A DNA stretch of 12,321 nucleotides from DASYAN01 sp036501345 (GTDB lineage: Bacteria > Chloroflexota > Ktedonobacteria > Ktedonobacterales > Ktedonobacteraceae). Made by a program: the position numbers and the translations under genes. The stretch covers positions 1 to 12,321 of the forward strand of contig DASYAN010000512.1 in assembly GCA_036501345.1 (NCBI GenBank). The letters run 5' to 3'. The notes under the pieces are model-generated. The model made no database searches, was not told where the DNA came from, and was given only the letters and a program-made list of their open reading frames with translations. Below, piece by piece: positions 6,126 to 11,780 of this stretch; position 1 is the stretch's first letter; the number at the start of each line of letters is the position of its first letter.

Positions 6126-7634
6126 ATGGCAAAAGCAACCACGACGATCAGGCAGGTCTTGAACTACCAAGCCGACTATGCTGCGTGGTTTGCTGCCAAT
6201 CAGGATCTCTTCAATCGAGTCACGTCCTTCTATTTTGGGGTGATTCAAGCTTATGAGAAAATACTTGAGCTTGGAAATATGGATGCACTCCAGGCACTTG
6301 AAAAGCTTACCCACACCACACAGAGCAATCCCCATCCTGTGATGCCGCTCTCTGAGATCGGGGAAGATATCCCTGCCATGTTCCGCCGTGCAGCGATCAA
6401 TGCGGCACTCGGATCAGCTCGCTCGTTCTCCGCGAATCTAGGCAAGTGGCGCAAGCGAAAAGAGAAGACAACGGCAAAAGGGAAGAAATTCACAGAACGC
6501 CCGCCAGTCCCACCACGTTCATGGAACAAGTCGGCCATGCTCTATGCTGGCCTCTGGAAAGAGCGTGCTGGTTCCTCCATCATGATCAAGGTGTGGACGG
6601 GAAGTGTGTGGAGCTGGATCAAAGTTCGTATCACTGGCCGTGAAATCCCTGATGATGCCCAGATGGGAAGCCCCTCACTTATTCGTCGTGGTAACCAGTG
6701 GTGGTTGCATACTCCCATCGAAAAGCAGTTCAAGAGTCCTGGCAAAATCGAAAAGCAAGTCACCACAAACGCACAAACCAAGATCTGTTCAGTCGATCTG
6801 AACATCAATGAACATCTCGCCGTGTGCACCGTCCGAACGGTTGAAGGTTCGATCCTCGCCACCACTTTTATCGGTGGTGGTCGACGGGTAAATGGCCTTA
6901 GGAAGCAACTGCTCGGACGGATCGCCCGCAACCGTCGCAAGACTGGCATCTGTGCCTCGAACGAACAGGACAATGCAGACCTGTGGCGCAAGATCTGCAA
7001 CACAGACGAGCAAGTCGCCCATCTGGTAAGCGCTCGCATTGTCCAGTTTGCCCAGCAGCATGAGGCCACTGTGTTGGTATTTGAACACCTCGGTAACCTC
7101 AAACCAGCAAAAGGTAAGTATAGCCGCCGAGGCAATAGCAAACGAGCATTCTGGATGAAGGGACGAATCTTCAACGATGCAAAATATAAAGCGTACAATG
7201 CTGGTATCATCACCAGTCGGGTGAGTCCCAGGAATACCAGTCGTGAATGTGCTTGTTGTCATAGCATGGTTGCCCGATACGAAGAGGGAAAGCCAGCTGA
7301 GGGATATATGTATGGAGCGCCTCTGGTCTTATGCCATCAGTGTGGCATGCGCGGGAATTCAGATAGAAATGCGAGTCTTGTCATTGGTCAGCGTCTGGTT
7401 GAACGCTATCAGAAATCATTCAAGGAAAAGCCTCAAACTCTTCTACTTGTAGAGAGGGCAGAGCAATCTGCAGGTGTTGTGATCTCCCAAGACGTCAAAA
7501 GCGTAGGTACCCAGCCATCTACTGGAAGCGCAAGGCATGGGGATCATAACGAGCATGGCACCGCTCAGGAAACAGGCATGAGGACGGTTGAGCCTGTTTC
7601 AGATATTCCCTACCAACTACGGCTTCCATTTTGA
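6126..7634 (+). CDS. tnpB: TnpB-type RNA-guided endonuclease (IS605/IS1341 OrfB)
   Basis: TnpB proteins cut DNA using an omega RNA made from the element's own 3' end and help retain IS605-type elements; they are the ancestors of Cas12. The 502-residue protein has a mainly helical N-terminal part (1-130), then a split RuvC nuclease: RuvC-I CSVDLNINEHLAV (221-233, D224), RuvC-II VLVFEHLGNL (317-326, E320), a zinc ribbon (C375, C378, C403, C406) and RuvC-III NSDRNASLVI (411-420, D413). All three acidic catalytic residues and all four cysteines are present, so it looks active. It is longer than the usual roughly 370-450 residues because of an 80-residue polar tail after RuvC-III. The DNA for that tail also contains part of the predicted omega-RNA hairpins. 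No CRISPR array or tnpA is nearby. Confidence 0.93.
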   Translation: MAKATTTIRQVLNYQADYAAWFAANQDLFNRVTSFYFGVIQAYEKILELGNMDALQALEKLTHTTQSNPHPVMPLSEIGEDIPAMFRRAAINAALGSARSFSANLGKWRKRKEKTTAKGKKFTERPPVPPRSWNKSAMLYAGLWKERAGSSIMIKVWTGSVWSWIKVRITGREIPDDAQMGSPSLIRRGNQWWLHTPIEKQFKSPGKIEKQVTTNAQTKICSVDLNINEHLAVCTVRTVEGSILATTFIGGGRRVNGLRKQLLGRIARNRRKTGICASNEQDNADLWRKICNTDEQVAHLVSARIVQFAQQHEATVLVFEHLGNLKPAKGKYSRRGNSKRAFWMKGRIFNDAKYKAYNAGIITSRVSPRNTSRECACCHSMVARYEEGKPAEGYMYGAPLVLCHQCGMRGNSDRNASLVIGQRLVERYQKSFKEKPQTLLLVERAEQSAGVVISQDVKSVGTQPSTGSARHGDHNEHGTAQETGMRTVEPVSDIPYQLRLPF

Positions 7635-7720
7635 GTCGTGGCTACGCCACATCGACTCCGGAAGCCGACTATGTAGGAGTGTCAGAAGCTGCGGGGTGCA
7701 GAACCCCTGCGGAGTGTCAC
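7569..7720 (+). ncRNA. Predicted omega (guide) RNA scaffold at the 3' end of tnpB
   Basis: Three hairpins follow one another across the tnpB stop. The first is GAAACAGGC (7569-7577) / GCCTGTTTC (7592-7600). The second is CGGCTTCC (7620-7627) / GGAAGCCG (7660-7667), enclosing GAGTCGTGGC-TAC-GCCAC-AT-CGACTC. The third is GGGGT (7693-7697) / ACCCC (7703-7707). The last hairpin is bracketed by two direct copies of GGAGTGTCA (7676-7684 and 7711-7719). TnpB guide RNAs overlap the tnpB 3' end and finish at the element's right end, so the guide would begin near 7720. The RNA assignment is inference from position and structure; the 5' limit is not known. Confidence 0.5.
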
Positions 7721-7792
7721 GAGAAAGGTCTTTTGCTAGGGAAAAGGAGGGACAAAAGAGAAGAGCAGTAGGATGTGGTACGAATTGAATTT

Positions 7793-7898
7793 ATTCCAGG
7801 GCTTGTGAATCTTCCTGTTAAGTGTAGTTCTGCTTATCAAAAAAGCAAGCATTTGCTGCATTAGGAGTTTCTCTTCAAAAATTCACAAGCCCTGGAAT
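7793..7898. mobile_element. 106-bp MITE-like palindromic element
   Basis: Perfect 18-bp terminal inverted repeats, ATTCCAGGGCTTGTGAAT (7793-7810) and its reverse complement (7881-7898), enclose 70 bp with no coding capacity. This is the form of a small non-autonomous DNA-transposon derivative. The flanks share only short AT-rich sequence (TT), so a target duplication is not clear. It could instead be a large hairpin or bidirectional terminator, but no U-run follows either arm. It lies just upstream of the promoter at 7934. Confidence 0.6.
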
Positions 7899-7933
7899 TT
7901 GATCGATAAACTCTGGAAACTTGTCTGAATTTA

Positions 7934-7942
7934 TGGTATACT
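7934..7942 (+). promoter_or_regulatory. Extended -10 promoter for the structured leader and zinc-ribbon gene
   Basis: TGGTATACT (7934-7942) combines a TGN extension with TATACT, close to the TATAAT consensus. The -35 position (about 7914-7919, TGGAAA) is poor, as is allowed for extended -10 promoters. Transcription would start near 7949, giving a leader of about 250 nt before the 8199 start. Confidence 0.55.
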
Positions 7943-7948
7943 AACTTC

Positions 7949-8198
7949 TACTCTGCTATCCCAAGCATCCAAAGGTCGTAGACGTTGTTAGTGAGAGATG
8001 CCCTATCCTGTAAAGGAAAGAGGCTTATGATGAGCAAAACCCACATCTGATCAGAATCAGTCCTTAGAGGCGACTCTAAAGTGAGGACAAGCAATGAAGG
8101 CCGGGGGCTGTTCCTCCCCAACTCTTATGAATGGGATCGGTCTCCTACACATTTGATGACTAGTTTTGTTTGATCAGTACACTAAAGGAGGCATGATG
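7949..8198 (+). ncRNA. Candidate structured leader RNA (unclassified)
   Basis: No reading frame of note lies here, but several stems do. The first is GCC-C-T-TCCT with a GTAA tetraloop and matching AGGA-A-G-GGC (8000-8024). The second is GTCC-TTAGAG, GCGA tetraloop, CTCTAA, a 5-nt bulge AGTGA, then GGAC (8060-8088). The third is GGGG (8103-8106) / CCCC (8116-8119). Two pyrimidine runs, CCTCC (8113-8117) and CTCCT (8142-8146), can alternatively pair with the strong Shine-Dalgarno sequence AAAGGAGG (8184-8191). This resembles a cis-regulatory leader or riboswitch. It does not match the consensus of the TPP, cobalamin, SAM, FMN, glycine, lysine, c-di-GMP, THF, fluoride or T-box classes that I can recall. 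Confidence 0.4.
8184..8191 (+). promoter_or_regulatory. Strong ribosome-binding site choosing among three ATG codons
   Basis: AAAGGAGG (8184-8191) precedes three consecutive in-frame ATG codons at 8193, 8196 and 8199. The spacing is 1, 4 and 7 nt respectively, which favours 8199. Upstream CCTCC and CTCCT segments could mask it. Confidence 0.7.
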
Positions 8199-8426
8199 AT
8201 GCCTTATAACGAATTCTCCCGTCCTATCTCTGCAGATTTAGCCCCCATTGGAAGTATTTGTGAGTGGTGTGGCAAGCCAGCAGAACAACAACTGACAGCT
8301 ATTGGTGGAAGTTATCACAATGAGAGTGGACTCTTTTGCCGCTCCTGTGGTGAGCAGTTTTTTCAAGGTGTAATCAATTCGCTTCATGCCCAGCAGGCTG
8401 TGACGCCCCCTCCAGAGCACTATTAG
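8199..8426 (+). CDS. Small zinc-ribbon protein, function unknown
   Basis: This 75-residue protein carries two CxxC pairs, CEWCGKPA near residue 22 and CRSCGEQF near residue 48, spaced like a zinc ribbon. The region between (QQLTAIGGSYHNESGLF) is polar, and the tail ends in prolines (VTPPPEHY). Such small ribbons bind zinc and often contact nucleic acid or protein, but nothing here fixes a function. The start follows the Shine-Dalgarno spacing. An upstream TTG at 8166 in the same frame would place the ribosome site inside the gene and is rejected. The very long structured leader suggests the gene is regulated after transcription begins. Confidence 0.75.
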   Translation: MPYNEFSRPISADLAPIGSICEWCGKPAEQQLTAIGGSYHNESGLFCRSCGEQFFQGVINSLHAQQAVTPPPEHY

Positions 8427-8478
8427 AACGAAAGTCAATGATGCTGCTTAGCAGTATCCCCATCGAGATTTTGTACTT

Positions 8479-8503
8479 CAACCGTACGTTTTCCTACGTT
8501 TTT
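8479..8503 (+). terminator. Weak possible intrinsic terminator after the zinc-ribbon gene
   Basis: ACGT, a short TTTCCT loop, ACGT and then a run of seven T residues form a minimal stem with a U-tract about 55-75 nt after the stop at 8426. The 4-bp stem is short, so termination would be inefficient. Confidence 0.3.
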
Positions 8504-8532
8504 TTACCGGGCTGGCTCATCACCAAAAATTT

Positions 8533-8559
8533 GTAACAAGAGTAACAAAAGTAACAGGA
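8533..8559. repeat. Three tandem 9-bp GTAACA repeats
   Basis: GTAACAAGA, GTAACAAAA and GTAACAGGA follow each other at exact 9-bp spacing (8533, 8542, 8551). The last copy runs into the left arm of the terminator hairpin at 8556. On the minus strand they read TGTTAC with T-rich spacers just past the korB terminator. Confidence 0.7.
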
Positions 8560-8595
8560 GTTCTTCCAAAAAGCATACTTTACGGAAGGACTCCT
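8556..8595 (-). terminator. Intrinsic terminator between korB and the zinc-ribbon gene
   Basis: AGGAGTTCTTCC (8556-8567) and GGAAGGACTCCT (8584-8595) form a 12-bp stem with one non-Watson-Crick position and a 16-nt loop. It starts 20 nt after the korB stop on the minus strand and is followed there by GTTACTTTTGTTAC. On the plus strand it is followed by CTTTT, so it may stop transcription from both sides. Confidence 0.65.
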
Positions 8596-8614
8596 CTTTT
8601 GCCATCTAGGTGGT

Positions 8615-9460
8615 TTAGGCGTACCGTTTCATATATTGTTCAACGTCGAACGGCTTGGCTTGCTGAGTGAGCTGATGTGCTGCTTGGTCCATTGTGGGCC
8701 GTTCAGTGCGGTAGAAAAGACCAAGGAACAACTGCTCTGTCTCCATTGCTAGCAGCATGGCTTTGGAGCGATCTGCTGTATCGTGTTCGGCTGGAATGGG
8801 TGTTGTTGCGGCATCCCAGGCATCGAAGGTCTTATAGAATGTTGGACAGGGACTGAGCACATGGATAAAAGAGAACCCTTTGTGCTGTACGCCCTGCTCA
8901 ATTAGAGCGGCCAGTTCCTTCGGCTTTGCCGAATAGCCGCGTGCAACGAAGCTAACGTTCAATGAGAGTGCCGTAGCCATCGGGTTGAACTGTGAGGCCA
9001 TTAAGCCGTAGGGTGTGGACTTCGTTATGTGGCCAGTGGGAGACGTCGGGGAGGTTTGTCCCTTGGTCAAGCCATAGATCTCGTTATCCATCACAATCAC
9101 TGTAATATCAATGTTACGTAGCGCTGCGTGAACAAGATGCCCGGCACCAATACTGAAGAAGTCGCCATCACCACCGACAGCAACTACCGTCAAGTCAGGG
9201 CGAGCCATTTTCAATCCCTGAGCAACTGGCAGAGCGCGACCGTGTACACTGTGAAAACCAAAAGTTTTCATAAAGTGTGGGAAGCGACTTGAACAGCCAA
9301 TGCCTGATACAATCACTGTTTGATCAGGGGCTAGTTTGAGACCTGCTAGACCACGGAATGCGGCATTAAGTACACCAAAATCGCCACAGCCAGGACACCA
9401 TGTAGGTTTAACTTCACTCTTATAGTCTTTAGGTGTGGGATTGATGACTGCTTGTACCAT
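8615..9460 (-). CDS. korB: 2-oxoacid:ferredoxin oxidoreductase, beta subunit
   Basis: The beta subunit binds thiamine diphosphate and one [4Fe-4S] cluster. With the alpha subunit it converts a 2-oxoacid (probably 2-oxoglutarate) and CoA to the acyl-CoA and CO2, reducing ferredoxin; the reaction is reversible. The 281 residues fit the two-subunit class. Cluster cysteines are C22 and C25 (WCPGCGDFG), C56 (GIGCSSR) and C205 (LSPCPTF). The thiamine-diphosphate motif runs from GGDGD (96-100) to MDNEIYGLTKGQ (124-135). ATG9460 is chosen because GAGGAGGTT ends a few nt upstream and the family N-terminus (YKSEVKPTWCPGC) follows. The gene overlaps korA by 32 nt, so the subunits are translationally linked. 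2-Oxoglutarate is preferred over pyruvate by overall resemblance only. Confidence 0.94.
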   Translation of the reverse strand: MVQAVINPTPKDYKSEVKPTWCPGCGDFGVLNAAFRGLAGLKLAPDQTVIVSGIGCSSRFPHFMKTFGFHSVHGRALPVAQGLKMARPDLTVVAVGGDGDFFSIGAGHLVHAALRNIDITVIVMDNEIYGLTKGQTSPTSPTGHITKSTPYGLMASQFNPMATALSLNVSFVARGYSAKPKELAALIEQGVQHKGFSFIHVLSPCPTFYKTFDAWDAATTPIPAEHDTADRSKAMLLAMETEQLFLGLFYRTERPTMDQAAHQLTQQAKPFDVEQYMKRYA

Positions 9461-11243
9461 GATTAACCTCCTCAATAGCCCGTAGGATTTCGCCTGCGGT
9501 GAAGGGAATGCCTCCAAATTTATTTACGCGAATGGCCTGCAAACCATATTTAGCCCCCAGCAAATTGGCAAGCTGACCTGAGTAATTGCATTCTGGCACG
9601 ATCACCTTCTGTACCGAGCCAATAAAATCGCGGATGCTCTGATCGGGCAAGGGCGATAAGATCTTGAGATGGAGCGAGGCTATCCGGTGACCATTAGCAC
9701 GTGCACGATCCACAGCCTCTTGAATCGTTCCTTCGGTTGAGCCCCAGCCGATGATACCGATGGTGGCGTCTTTGTCCCCGTAGCGTTCTGGAATCGGCAA
9801 TACGTGTGCAGCTGCTTCAAGCTTGCTGAAACGCTTATGCATCATTGCAGTATGATCTTCTGGCTCATAGTTCGGGTGACCAAACTCATCGTGTTCCAGC
9901 CCGGTTGCCGTGTACACTGCTGCACCAGCTCCCGGCGTACTGATTGGCGAAACGCCGCTCTCGGTGTATGCGTAGCGAGAATAGCCGTGAGATGCAGATC
10001 CGGCGTTAGCCAGGACTGGCTCATGGTTGCTTGTTCCGTTACTACCATTCTCAGCATGCGTTTGCGGCTGATACTGCTCGCGCTTTTGGATCTCTGCTGG
10101 TTTAAAGGCGCTGCGATCGACGCTCTCCACACGTGCTGTTAGCGATTGATCGGTGAGGAAGAGCACTGGCATCTGGTACTGATCAGCCATATTGAACGCC
10201 AGAGTTATGAGGTTGTAGCAGTCGGAGACACTAGCCGGGGCTACAATCATGCGTGGTGTATCCCCATGTCCTGCATGAAGTGCGAAGCTCAGGTCTGATT
10301 GCTCCATCTTTGTGGGCATACCTGTGCTAGGACCAGCACGCTGGGCATCGATGATCACTGCTGGCAGTTCGGCCATTGACGACAGCCCAATCAGTTCTGT
10401 CATCAAAGAGAAACCTGGGCCGGATGTTGCTGTCATTGCACGTACACCTCCATATGATGCGCCGAGTACAGCAGCAAGGGCGGCCATTTCATCTTCAGCC
10501 TGCAGGAATGTACCTCCAACCAGAGGAAGCTCTTTGGCCATGCCTTCCATAATGTCACTGGCGGGCGTGATTGGATAACCAGCAAAAAAGCCACACTGAG
10601 CGGCTAATGCTCCAGCGACCACTGCCTGATTCCCATTGAGCACCACACGATCAGCTCTCTCTACCAGACCTAGCTGATAGGAATCACGTTTGGATAAGTG
10701 CTCAGTGACATAGTTTTTGGCAACTTCCAGTGCAAGCAAGTTTTTCTCCATTAGAGTAGCATTTGCTTTACGCGACTTGGAGAGTTTGGATTGCACTACC
10801 TGAACAATGGCCTCTAGAGGGAGGTCAAACAAGCCACAGATTGCGCCAAGCATCACCATATTCTTCGTCTGGAAAAGCTGGATTTCTTTGCGGGCAATCG
10901 TGTTAAAAGGGACTGCATACGTAATGTAGTCACCTATCTCAGGTGTGAAATTGGAGGGATCGTAGATGAGAACGCCCCCGTGGCGTAGTTCGCTGACATT
11001 GCGATCGAACGCTTCTTTGTTCAAACAGATGAGTACGTCTGCGTGGTCTCCCATCGACTTTACTGGGTGATCACTAATACGAACTTGAAACATACAAGGC
11101 CCACCGAGAATTTCGGCGGGGAAGGTTCTAAAGGTATAGACGTGATATCCCCAGCGAGCGGATGCTAAGGCAAGAATATCACCCCCGGAAATGGTTCCTT
11201 CGCCAGACTCTCCTCCGATACGAATGGTTACTTCATTGACCAT
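9429..11243 (-). CDS. korA: 2-oxoacid:ferredoxin oxidoreductase, fused gamma-alpha subunit
   Basis: This is the partner of korB. The 604 residues join an N-terminal gamma-type domain (about 1-190, starting VNEVTIRIGGESGEGTISGG) to the alpha catalytic domain. The alpha part shows GNQAVVAGALAAQCGFFAGY followed by PITPASD (near 223-230), TATSGPGFSLM (271-281), GPSTGMPTK (304-312) and a C-terminal domain with IGIIGWGSTEGTI (495-507). The YPITP and GPSTGxPT segments help bind the 2-oxoacid and the CoA or thiamine cofactor in the family. A low-complexity insert rich in Ser, Asn, Gly and His (about 391-440) separates the two alpha domains, before the conserved YTATGLEHDEFG (444-455). ATG11243 is chosen because GGGGG lies 7 nt upstream and the next in-frame start upstream adds non-homologous residues. 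Confidence 0.95.
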   Translation of the reverse strand: MVNEVTIRIGGESGEGTISGGDILALASARWGYHVYTFRTFPAEILGGPCMFQVRISDHPVKSMGDHADVLICLNKEAFDRNVSELRHGGVLIYDPSNFTPEIGDYITYAVPFNTIARKEIQLFQTKNMVMLGAICGLFDLPLEAIVQVVQSKLSKSRKANATLMEKNLLALEVAKNYVTEHLSKRDSYQLGLVERADRVVLNGNQAVVAGALAAQCGFFAGYPITPASDIMEGMAKELPLVGGTFLQAEDEMAALAAVLGASYGGVRAMTATSGPGFSLMTELIGLSSMAELPAVIIDAQRAGPSTGMPTKMEQSDLSFALHAGHGDTPRMIVAPASVSDCYNLITLAFNMADQYQMPVLFLTDQSLTARVESVDRSAFKPAEIQKREQYQPQTHAENGSNGTSNHEPVLANAGSASHGYSRYAYTESGVSPISTPGAGAAVYTATGLEHDEFGHPNYEPEDHTAMMHKRFSKLEAAAHVLPIPERYGDKDATIGIIGWGSTEGTIQEAVDRARANGHRIASLHLKILSPLPDQSIRDFIGSVQKVIVPECNYSGQLANLLGAKYGLQAIRVNKFGGIPFTAGEILRAIEEVNHGTSSHQSHT

Positions 11244-11533
11244 AAAATGTCCCCCTGACAATGTTGACCGTGCCACGCACCTATGCATAGCACGGTATGT
11301 CTAATCAGGTCACCTGTTTTTAGCAGGAATGTTTCAGTGGTGAGATAAATATCCTTTAATGATACCGAGAAAGAGACATGCTTCCCTGCTCTACTATGCT
11401 TGATGCAACTCTTTAAGTCTTTTGATGCAAGACAAAATAAATGCATGAATTTCCCGCTATCTGTTGTTGTGCAATCTCGAGCTTGTGTTTAGATCTGATG
11501 AGCTTGAGTCGGCCATTGCACATGACTGCTATT
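11244..11533 (-). promoter_or_regulatory. Long korAB leader with stem-loops
   Basis: About 280 nt separate the predicted start of transcription (near 11527) from korA and contain no convincing gene. A 15-bp imperfect stem lies at the very 5' end: GTGCAAT-CTCGAGCT (11469-11483) pairs with AGCTTGAG (11501-11508) and ATTGCAC (11515-11521), with a 6-nt bulge TCGGCC. A second stem, ACCGTGC (11267-11273) / GCACGGT (11290-11296), lies close to the korA ribosome site. Either could modulate korAB expression or mRNA life. No known riboswitch class is recognised. Confidence 0.4.
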
Positions 11534-11562
11534 ATTATAACACAACTCTGAGATGAGTCATG
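11521..11562 (-). promoter_or_regulatory. korAB promoter flanked by an inverted repeat
   Basis: On the minus strand a perfect TATAAT (11539-11534) lies 16 nt after ATGACT (11561-11556), a 4/6 match to TTGACA. The 7-bp inverted repeat CATGACT (11521-11527) / AGTCATG (11556-11562) covers the -35 element and the probable transcription start, which is a typical operator layout. No regulator can be named. Confidence 0.5.
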
Positions 11563-11659
11563 CACGAAGATAAATTCTACAATATAAAGATTTCATAAAG
11601 ATAAATGTTCCATTGAAGGAAGTGGAGTGGAAATTGATTGGTTCAATTGATTTTCCCTC
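11563..11659. other. AT-rich spacer between the korAB and tRNA promoters
   Basis: This stretch separates two divergent promoters. No open frame, repeat or RNA is seen in it. The whole region from 11289 to 11699 has no protein gene; its content is given under the korAB leader and the two promoters. Confidence 0.4.
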
Positions 11660-11688
11660 TTCACAGCGGATCTGAGATGTGCTATAAT
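11660..11688 (+). promoter_or_regulatory. Strong sigma-70-type promoter of the CAU tRNA
   Basis: TTCACA (11660-11665, 5/6 to consensus), a 17-nt spacer and a perfect TATAAT (11683-11688) with a TGC extension are present. Transcription would start near 11695, only about 5 nt before the tRNA, leaving a very short 5' leader. Confidence 0.85.
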
Positions 11689-11699
11689 GCGCTTCGCAA

Positions 11700-11772
11700 G
11701 GGCCCATAGCTCAGCGGTTAGAGCAGGGAGCTCATAACTCCTTGGTCGCTGGTTCGATCCCAGCTGGGCCCA
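11700..11772 (+). tRNA. tRNA with CAU anticodon, most like tRNA-Ile2
   Basis: A complete cloverleaf is present: acceptor GGGCCCA (11700-11706) / TGGGCCC (11765-11771), D-stem GCTC/GAGC, anticodon stem GGGAG/CTCCT with loop CTCATAA (CAT at 11733-11735), variable TGGTC, T-stem GCTGG/CCAGC with loop TTCGATC, and discriminator A11772. CCA is not encoded (CCT follows). The anticodon stem lacks the GGG/CCC of initiator tRNA. The D-arm, AGCAGG before the anticodon stem and CTTGGTCGCTGGTTC closely follow the E. coli minor isoleucine tRNA, whose CAU is changed to lysidine-AU by TilS to read AUA. Elongator tRNA-Met is the alternative. The 3' end lies 8 nt from the convergent smc stop. Confidence 0.92.
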
Positions 11773-11780
11773 CCTTTCAC

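Larger units (their letters stand above)
5934..7740 (+). mobile_element. IS1341-like (IS605 family) element carrying only tnpB
   Basis: The element consists of a left hairpin region, one tnpB gene and a hairpin-rich right end. It has no TnpA (Y1 HUH transposase) reading frame, so movement would need a TnpA supplied elsewhere. The boundaries are approximate. The left one is taken from the end of the interrupted minus-strand remnant and the first hairpin. The right one is taken from the last direct repeat GGAGTGTCA (7711-7719) and nearby sequence. Elements of this family insert without target duplication, so none is expected. Confidence 0.6.

Noticed and set aside
6542..7262. Long minus-strand frames (223 and 157 residues) inside tnpB.
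   Set aside because: They are antisense to a well-supported TnpB with all catalytic motifs, and their composition is that of shadow frames.
5934..7720. A CRISPR array or type V CRISPR locus around the Cas12-like nuclease.
   Set aside because: No regularly spaced direct repeats with unique spacers are present; only two copies of a 9-bp repeat occur, and the protein fits TnpB of an IS605-type element.
11228..11446. 72-residue minus-strand frame in the korA leader.
   Set aside because: It overlaps the korA start and its ribosome site, has no recognisable features, and the stem-loops there fit an untranslated leader better.
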